NCBI GenBank assembly: GCA_018812505.1
Contig: JAHJDK010000142.1
Location: forward strand, 1 to 5,015
Source: Nanobdellota archaeon
GTDB taxonomy: Archaea > Nanobdellota > Nanobdellia > Woesearchaeales > GCA-2686295
Length of the DNA stretch: 5,015 bases
Reading direction: 5' to 3'
Below, one piece after another: positions 1-5,015 of the stretch. Every line of letters begins with the position of its first letter. Position 1 is the stretch's first letter. The notes beneath the pieces are model-generated. The model ran no database searches. It had not been told where the DNA came from and saw only the letters and a list, made by a program, of their open reading frames with translations. The translations under genes and the position numbers were made by a program.

Positions 1-587
1 CGATCTGCAATCTCAGTCACTTTAAAGCCTTTCCATTCAAGCATAGCAGGAATAAATCTATGCATTTCACCAAACAAGTCCATATTGAGAAAGCACTCTT
101 TTTTATATACTTTTAATGTGCAACCAGAATCATGAATTTTATCATTTAGAATTATCTTTCTGATAAGATTTGCAAATCTCGAAGTTAAATGTTTAATTGC
201 ACCATCTTTTCTGTTTTTACGCCAACCTGAAACACAATCATAACCTTGATTTAATTTTACTAAAAGCCTAGGAATATCCTCAGGATCATTTTGCAAATCA
301 GCATCCATGGCAACTATAAATTTACCTTTTGCATACTTAAAACCTGCATCTAAAGCAGCAGTTTGTCCAAAGTTGGTTCTAAAAAAAATTAGCTTAACAC
401 AAGAATTTTTTTTCTTCAAATCTTCTAAAATTTTTAAAGATCCATCTCTTGAACCATCATCAACAAAAATAATCTCATAAGAAACAGCCATTTTTTTAAG
501 AACAGACAAAACATTGTTATGCAACAAAATTAAATTTTCACGTTCATTAAAAATTGGAATCACTATTGACAATTCAATTTCTTTCAT
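1..587 (-). CDS. Family 2 glycosyltransferase, polyprenyl/dolichyl-phosphate type (3' end outside window)
   Basis: Translating the minus strand from the ATG at 587-585 gives 195 codons that stay open to the left edge, so the C-terminus is missing. Seen: N-terminal LSIVIPIFNE (residues 6-15), FVDDGS (41-46) with the Asp pair that binds the nucleotide in GT-A folds, MDADLQNDPEDIP (94-106) with the metal-binding DAD at 95-97, then HDSGCTLKVYKKE (151-163) and GEMHRFIPAM (172-181). Known: this motif set is typical of DPM1/GtrB/AglJ-like GT2 enzymes, which move a sugar from a nucleotide donor to a polyprenyl phosphate at the cytoplasmic membrane face. Inferred: it loads or extends the lipid-linked glycan used by the STT3 in this window. 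Whether C-terminal membrane spans follow cannot be seen. The start overlaps the epimerase stop by 14 nt, so the two are probably cotranscribed and translationally coupled. The family is secure; the sugar is unknown. Confidence 0.9.
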   Translation of the reverse strand, partial: MKEIELSIVIPIFNERENLILLHNNVLSVLKKMAVSYEIIFVDDGSRDGSLKILEDLKKKNSCVKLIFFRTNFGQTAALDAGFKYAKGKFIVAMDADLQNDPEDIPRLLVKLNQGYDCVSGWRKNRKDGAIKHLTSRFANLIRKIILNDKIHDSGCTLKVYKKECFLNMDLFGEMHRFIPAMLEWKGFKVTEIAD

Positions 588-1527
588 CTTTATACCACTC
601 AATAAGTCTTCTAATTCCTTCAGATATTTTAATCTTTGGTTTATAACCAAGTAATCTCTTGGCTTTTCTTATATCTGCATAAGTAATCAAAACATCACCT
701 TTAGGCATTGGTTCTTTTCTGATAACTGCTTTTCTATCAACACTCTTTTCAATGATGGAAATAAAATCTTTTAAAGTTATAGGATTTGAATCTCCTAAAT
801 TAATTATTTCGAAAGACAAATTCTTATTTAACGCGAATACTATTCCGTCAACAATATCACTAATATAAGTATAATCCCTTGCAGAAGTGCCGTCACCATA
901 CATATCAATAGGCAGCTTATTAAATATTCTATGAGTAAACTTCAGCGGAGCCATATCAGGTCTGCCTCTAGGGCCATAAACTGTGAAGAATCTTAAACAA
1001 GTAATATTTAGGTTGTAAAGATTGTGATAATTGCTGCATAAAAGTTCGCCAGCTCTTTTGGTAACCGCATAAGGGCTAACTTGCTCATTAACCTCGTCAG
1101 ACTCTGAAAAAGGGGTTTTTTTATTAGCACCATACACACTTGAAGAAGAACCAAAAACAAAATTTTTAACATCATACTTTCTAGCTAATTCTAAAAGATT
1201 CAAAGTACCTCTAACATTGGTTTCTTCATAAATAAAAGGATTATTAATGGATGCTCTCACACCAGCCCTTGCAGCCAAGTGAACAACCTTATCAAAGTTA
1301 TACTTTGAAAATAGTTTATCAAGCTTCTTAAAATTTAAGATGTCCAACTTGTAAAAAATAAAATTTTTGTTTCTGAGATTATGCTTAACATTCTTTTTCT
1401 TGATATTAGGATTATAATAATCATTCAAATTATCAATGCAAACGACTCTCTGACCTTCAAGAAGTAATCTGTCGCAAACATGACTACCAATAAAACCAGC
1501 ACCTCCAGTTACTAAAACGGTTTCCAT
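574..1527 (-). CDS. NAD-dependent sugar epimerase, UDP-glucuronate 4-epimerase-like
   Basis: A 317-residue extended short-chain dehydrogenase/reductase, the usual length for the family. Seen, numbered from the ATG: VLVTGGAGFIGSH (4-16), the Rossmann NAD-binding glycine motif; DNLNDYYNP (32-40); AARAGVRASINNP (85-97); SSSSVYG (127-133); catalytic YAVTK (Tyr153, Lys157); RFFTVYGPRGRPDMAP (179-194); ARDYTYISDIVDG (216-228); and the C-terminal LGYKP...EWYK segment. NDYYNP, AGVR and FFTVYGPRGRPDMA resemble CapI/GAE UDP-glucuronate 4-epimerases, which interconvert UDP-GlcA and UDP-GalA in the cytosol. A UDP-glucose 4-epimerase or a related dehydratase is a less likely alternative. An in-frame TTG lies two codons upstream at 1533, but the ATG at 1527 is preferred because a TATA box sits 23 nt upstream of it, the spacing of a leaderless archaeal mRNA, and no Shine-Dalgarno is visible. 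It is first in a two-gene unit with the downstream glycosyltransferase. The family is certain; the exact substrate is likely, not proven. Confidence 0.88.
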   Translation of the reverse strand: METVLVTGGAGFIGSHVCDRLLLEGQRVVCIDNLNDYYNPNIKKKNVKHNLRNKNFIFYKLDILNFKKLDKLFSKYNFDKVVHLAARAGVRASINNPFIYEETNVRGTLNLLELARKYDVKNFVFGSSSSVYGANKKTPFSESDEVNEQVSPYAVTKRAGELLCSNYHNLYNLNITCLRFFTVYGPRGRPDMAPLKFTHRIFNKLPIDMYGDGTSARDYTYISDIVDGIVFALNKNLSFEIINLGDSNPITLKDFISIIEKSVDRKAVIRKEPMPKGDVLITYADIRKAKRLLGYKPKIKISEGIRRLIEWYKDERN

Positions 1528-1550
1528 AAACAACTAGAAAAGAACTATAA

Positions 1551-1559
1551 TTTATAAAA
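1551..1559 (-). promoter_or_regulatory. Archaeal TATA-box promoter of the epimerase-glycosyltransferase unit
   Basis: On the minus strand this reads TTTTATAAA, preceded by an A-rich stretch (AAAAAATAC) that could serve as the TFB-binding BRE. TATAAA ends 23 nt before the ATG at 1527, so its centre is about 26 nt upstream of that codon. Archaeal TATA boxes lie about 26 nt upstream of the transcription start, so transcription would begin at or within a few bases of the start codon. AT-rich DNA gives chance TATA matches, but this one lies in the only real intergenic gap and at exact leaderless spacing. Confidence 0.6.
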
Positions 1560-1565
1560 GTATTT

Positions 1566-1586
1566 TTTCAAGCTTTGATTTCAAGC
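1566..1586 (-). repeat. Short direct repeat GCTTGAAA upstream of the TATA box
   Basis: GCTTGAAA occurs at 1586-1579 and again at 1573-1566 on the minus strand, 13 nt apart, between the methyltransferase stop and the TATA box at 1551-1559. The position would suit an activator site, but the repeat is short, lies in AT-rich DNA and could be chance. No protein is known to bind it. Confidence 0.25.
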
Positions 1587-1587
1587 A

Positions 1588-2115
1588 TTATTTAATAACT
1601 TCCAGCAAAAAGTGAATTTCCGACGAAGGAAAAATCCAACAGAGAAAACGCTGATAAAAAACTGGACAGATACTAATTAAAAAATCAAACGGAATAGAAA
1701 ATATTTTGGATTTCATAAAAGAACTTGCTGAAAAAAAGAATATTTTTCTCTTCAAAATAACAAATTTAGCTTTAGAATAATAACCTTTTTGAGAAAAATA
1801 ATCAAATGTCTTGTAAGTAAAAAATCTTTTATGTTGTGGATCATTAAAAGCTCCCTGACCAGAAAAATAAGGTGCTATTATCTTCACCTTAGAATGATTC
1901 TTTGATATTCTACAAATTTCTTCTAACACAAAAAAAAGGTTATCAACATGCTCTAAAAAATGTCTACAAAAAACTTCTTCAATAGAATTTTCTTTAAAAG
2001 GATAAGGTGTTTTGTTCAAATCATGAATTATATTAACACCTGATAAATCAGCTACATCTACATTTAAATAACCTTTAAGAATTTTATTACCACAACCAAG
2101 ATTAAGTTTATTCAT
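1588..2115 (-). CDS. Class I SAM-dependent methyltransferase (Methyltransf_11/23-like), substrate unknown
   Basis: A 175-residue protein. Seen: KLNLGCGNKILKGYLNVDV (residues 3-21), the SAM-binding glycine loop followed by the acidic residue at the end of strand 2; SIEEVFCRHFLEHV (44-57), the post-motif region with the FLEH signature; VKIIAPYF (77-84); and DPQHKRFFTYKTFDYF (92-107). This pattern is common in small methyltransferases found in archaeal and bacterial glycan gene clusters. Start choice: the open frame reaches a TTG at 2145, but the ATG at 2115 places the SAM motif at the very N-terminus, as the family normally has, and overlaps the STT3 stop by only 8 nt (ATGAATAA), a typical coupled arrangement. 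The C-terminal third (about 117-170) is rich in Phe/Ile and basic residues and may lie against the membrane. Inferred role: methylation of a glycan sugar. In Haloferax, AglP methylates a hexuronic acid of the N-glycan; homology to AglP was not tested. Confidence 0.82.
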   Translation of the reverse strand: MNKLNLGCGNKILKGYLNVDVADLSGVNIIHDLNKTPYPFKENSIEEVFCRHFLEHVDNLFFVLEEICRISKNHSKVKIIAPYFSGQGAFNDPQHKRFFTYKTFDYFSQKGYYSKAKFVILKRKIFFFSASSFMKSKIFSIPFDFLISICPVFYQRFLCWIFPSSEIHFLLEVIK

Positions 2116-4982
2116 TTTCTGGATTCCAAACAACTTTCCAAACAATAATTCTAATCCCTGTAACTGTTGTTAGATCACTAAACTTTTCAAAATGAGAAGT
2201 TCCTCTTCCATCAAAGTAAAAAAGCCTTGTGAAAAGAGAAGCTGAAAGTTCAGGATGAGAAACAAGAGCTTTATTACTCTTTGTATCATAAGTCAAATCC
2301 AACACCAAATCAGTTCCACCTGTAGAATATTTTTCAAAAGAATCACCCTCAGCCATAACTAAGTTCATAGGTTTAATCTCTTGTTTTCCAGCAACTAACC
2401 CTGTGGTTGTATCAACAAAATCTAAAACAAAATTAGTGTCAGAAGGATTAGAGAGATTTATAACAGCACCTGTGATTCTAACATCCTGACCTAAATTGCT
2501 CTTTCCAATGTACAAACCAATACTACATTCAACGACTTCAGAATTATTTTTACAACTCTTGAGATTAGTACCATAATTAGGCCAAGGAGCAATCCAAGAA
2601 TTAATCTCTTCATCAGATGATAATGCCTGAACTTCATAATAGTAATTATTAGCAACATCTTCCGTATAATTAAATCTACTCATCAAAATATTAACTGCTT
2701 CCTGATAGTTTTCCTTCCTAACAACATTATATATGTATGACCTGTCAAAATTCCAACCTCCAAAATGAGACCACACACCTGCCTTTCCAACCATATCACC
2801 AGATGTTATCAGATAAGCTTCAGGTGGTTCGCAATGAGAATAACTTAAAATAGTGTTAGTTTCTTCAGAAGAAAAGCCAAGATTCAAAAGATAATTTTCT
2901 GCGCTTTCTCTATCCTTAACAATCAACTTATAAACTGTATCAACAGATTTTTCAGTATCTTGAAATTTTTTGTCAATTTCATCAAAAACACTATTTCCAC
3001 CACAATCAAGCATTCTTAAAATTGAAACTGATAAATCCTCATCATCAGACATCAAAAGCTTGCCAACCCAATGTGCCTGAGGCCTATTCTGTGTTCCACC
3101 ATCAAAAGTAACTGGTCTATCAGCAATAGCTTTAAACCAGTGACCAAAATCCCACCAAGAAGTTATTATAGCATTTTCAGAAGAATTATTCTTAATCTTT
3201 GTAAGAGTGTCCCACCAAGCGTCAGACATACTAGGAACCTCTCCTTTCGCAGTTTGATGAGCTGCTTTAATAGGACTAACCAATAATAACGTTAATAACA
3301 CAATCAAAAACCCTGATATTATTTTCTTATTAAATTTAAATTCTTTATAAACTAAATTAGACAAAATATCTTGTAAGCTTCCAAGCGCTATCCCAAATGC
3401 AATAGCAAACGCAGGAACCATCAACAAAACAAATCTAGTTCCTTTAGTACTGGCATAAATAGTTCCAACAAACCAAATAGTTAAAAATATAGCATATTTA
3501 ATATCAATCTTTCTCTCGTCTTTCAAAAGCAAAAATAAACCTATGATTAAAGGTAACATAAACACTATCAAATACTTGACTGGTGAAAGTTTAATAAAAT
3601 AATCAGACACTAAAAGTAAGTAAACTATAGCACCCATGCCTACAAGCGCAAAATCTTTCAATTTCAAATCATCTCGTTTTATCATAGTCAAAACAACACC
3701 AAGTCCTGCTATGAAAAGCAACAATTTACCGCCAATCTGACTAACTATTGAACTAATAGAAGCAGGATTCAACTCTGCAACAGTTGTATAAACATTAGGC
3801 CAAAGATTAGCATGAGCTGCCTGTTTTATAACCTTAAAAGAAATTGGCCCTTTAACAGCAGATTCAAAAGCTGAAGAACCCGAAAATATTGAGACAAACA
3901 AAGCTGAAGCAATAAAAAATATAAAAAACACCCTAAGAGAATTCATCAACTCAAAAGACCACACTTGCTTAAAAGATATATTCTTAACAACAAACTTCAA
4001 AACTGTATAAGCTGCATAAACAAGAACAACCGCAATCAACAGGTCAAATATATACCACCAGCCACTCCAGGCAAAACTATAAACTCCAACTAAAAAGCCA
4101 GATAACAACAATACTGAAAGTTGTTTCTTCCAATTCTTAGATTCAAAACCTTCAATGAACAGCCAGGCAATAAATAACGGAAACAACACATTATAAGCAT
4201 CAGTGTCGGCAAATCCACCAGCGGTTCGACCTATAAAAGCAGCGTGAACTGCTATAATCATGGCAGCAACAAAACCACCAAAGTAACCTATTCTCTTTTT
4301 TGCAATAAAAAAAGCAGGAATTACAGAGAGAGCTGACAAAAGAATAGGCACAAAAAAGATATTCTTCATCAAACTGTTGTTAGTAAATATACTCATAAAC
4401 TTATGAAAATAGGCTTCAAAGTATGGATGTAATGAGGAAGTAGTTGACTTTCCAAGAGGAGCAACCATGTGATCATCAAAAGGTTTACCGTTGACAACCT
4501 TATCACCAACTCCTCCACTATCTAAAACGTTTTGAGAGTATCTCCAATACATATAAGGATCTATGGCTAAAAGATAAGTCTGACCTGATTCGTCCTGAAA
4601 AAAAGACTTTAAGCTTTGAGAAGTTTGTTCAATCTGAGTTTTTAAAGAAGCACTGTTTTCATCCAAAAAATCAACAACTCTCTTCTCTATTAATTTATTC
4701 TTATCTGCAGTCGGAAGATTTGGATACTGCTGATTTATCTGCGTTGACACCTGAGATTTAACAGAATTGTAAATGTTACTATAAGCCCAATCATCTGTTG
4801 TAGGCAGATTATATGAGTAAGACCTAAAGTAGATTGAGAAAAACAAAGGAATTAATATCAAAACTAAAGGAATTAATATTGGAAACCAATTTCTCCCTTT
4901 ATAAGAACCTAATCCTTTAAACCAAGCAGTAACTTTAGAAAAGTCTATAGAAAAATCGTCATCTTGTTTTTTTTTTAGCCAT
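2108..4982 (-). CDS. aglB: STT3/AglB oligosaccharyltransferase (GT66), apparent 1-nt frameshift at codons 3-6
   Basis: Transfers a lipid-linked oligosaccharide to Asn of N-X-S/T sequons on the outer membrane face. Numbering here assumes one A is removed from the A10 run at 4967-4976, giving 957 residues; as written, the ATG frame stops after 7 codons. Seen: a basic/acidic cytoplasmic tail (1-30), 13 hydrophobic spans (about 33-52, 208-227, 231-251, 262-279, 288-305, 306-332, 348-367, 419-434, 444-459, 469-487, 495-510, 516-536, 554-571), then a soluble external domain to 957. Catalytic motifs: first-loop Asp141 in DPYMYW, DTD at 259-261, TVAE at 400-403 (TIXE motif) and WWDFGHW at 609-615 (WWDYGYW motif, sequon Ser/Thr pocket). 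All four metal-binding acidic residues known from Archaeoglobus AglB (D47, D161, D163, E360) have counterparts. DMVGKAGVW (729-737) may be the DK/MI-type segment, less surely. The main frame has no ATG or GTG start; its first TTG (4861) would cut span 1 in half. Confidence 0.93.
4967..4976 (-). repeat. A10 homopolymer at the frame junction of STT3
   Basis: Ten T on the plus strand, ten A in the coding sense, immediately after ATG GCT. With ten A the ATG frame reads MAKKKTR and then TGA at 4961-4959. With nine A it reads MAKKKQDDDFSIDF and continues into the long STT3 frame. It is the longest single-base run I see in the window; others reach 7-8. Runs like this are hot spots for sequencing indels, replication slippage and RNA polymerase slippage. 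Confidence 0.9.
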
Positions 4983-4986
4983 GAAA

Positions 4987-4993
4987 ATCCCCT
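4987..4993 (-). promoter_or_regulatory. Shine-Dalgarno site for STT3, deciding the start at 4982
   Basis: AGGGGAT lies 4 nt before the ATG at 4982 on the minus strand. It matches the archaeal AGGTGAT Shine-Dalgarno consensus at six of seven bases. No other start near the N-terminus has a comparable site, so this fixes translation initiation at 4982 even though that ATG is out of frame with the main STT3 frame. The remaining 4994-5015 is too short to assign; the STT3 frame has a TAA at 5011-5009. Confidence 0.7.
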
Positions 4994-5015
4994 AAATATG
5001 ACTAGAAGTTATAAC

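Noticed and set aside
1528..1533. TTG start of the epimerase at 1533
   Set aside because: The ATG two codons later is a stronger start and fits the leaderless spacing from the TATA box.
1528..1550. Pyrimidine-rich stretch on the minus strand as a terminator of the STT3-methyltransferase unit
   Set aside because: It lacks a clear oligo-T run or hairpin and lies downstream of the TATA box, so it is more likely the initiation region of the epimerase promoter.
2124..2143. Tandem GTTTGGAA repeat near the STT3 3' end
   Set aside because: It encodes the VWKVVW residues of STT3 and looks like coincidence of coding. The GGAA is too far from, and too weak for, a ribosome-binding site for the methyltransferase.
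2116..2145. Upstream TTG start for the methyltransferase at 2145
   Set aside because: It would add ten residues encoded over the STT3 C-terminus. The ATG at 2115 fits the family N-terminus and gives a short coupled overlap.
3071..3286. A 71-codon open frame on the plus strand
   Set aside because: It lies wholly opposite the catalytic part of STT3, has no recognisable domain, and is explained as antisense shadow of a well-conserved gene.
4859..4861. TTG at 4861 as the STT3 start
   Set aside because: It would begin inside the first membrane span, removing its first half and the cytoplasmic tail, and it has no ribosome-binding site. The upstream in-frame codons encode a sensible continuation of the protein.
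5009..5014. TTATAA as a TATA box for STT3
   Set aside because: It would put the transcription start at about the ATG, which conflicts with the good Shine-Dalgarno site between them, and the window ends there, so context is missing.

Overview
The window is AT-rich (by eye about one third G+C) and compactly coded, with every gene on the minus strand. The main taxonomic clue is a 13-span STT3/AglB-type oligosaccharyltransferase of archaeal form. An archaeal TATA-box promoter at leaderless spacing and an archaeal-type Shine-Dalgarno site agree with this. The low G+C, tight packing and long Asn/Lys-rich STT3 suggest a small-genome DPANN archaeon (Woesearchaeota/Pacearchaeota/Nanoarchaeota type). 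That placement is inference.

Layout in the direction of transcription (right to left): (1) an STT3/AglB oligosaccharyltransferase, 4982 to 2108; (2) a small SAM-dependent methyltransferase, 2115 to 1588, overlapping the STT3 stop by 8 nt; (3) a 60-nt gap (1528-1587) with a TATA box and a short direct repeat; (4) a UDP-glucuronate 4-epimerase-like SDR enzyme, 1527 to 574; (5) a family 2 glycosyltransferase of the polyprenyl-phosphate type, starting at 587, overlapping the epimerase by 14 nt and running off the left edge.

Together these look like part of a protein N-glycosylation (agl-type) locus. The epimerase would supply a nucleotide-activated hexuronic acid, the glycosyltransferase would load or extend a sugar on a dolichol-type lipid, the methyltransferase may decorate the glycan, and STT3 would transfer the glycan to Asn in secreted proteins. 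Substrates cannot be fixed from sequence.

The most notable observation is at the start of STT3. The only good start (ATG at 4982 behind an AGGGGAT ribosome-binding site) is one base out of frame with the rest of the gene, and the two frames meet at a run of ten A. Removing one A joins them into a 957-residue protein with a complete first membrane span. This is either a sequence error, a phase-variable site, or a gene needing slippage. Beyond this, I see a conventional glycosylation cluster and no clearly new system.
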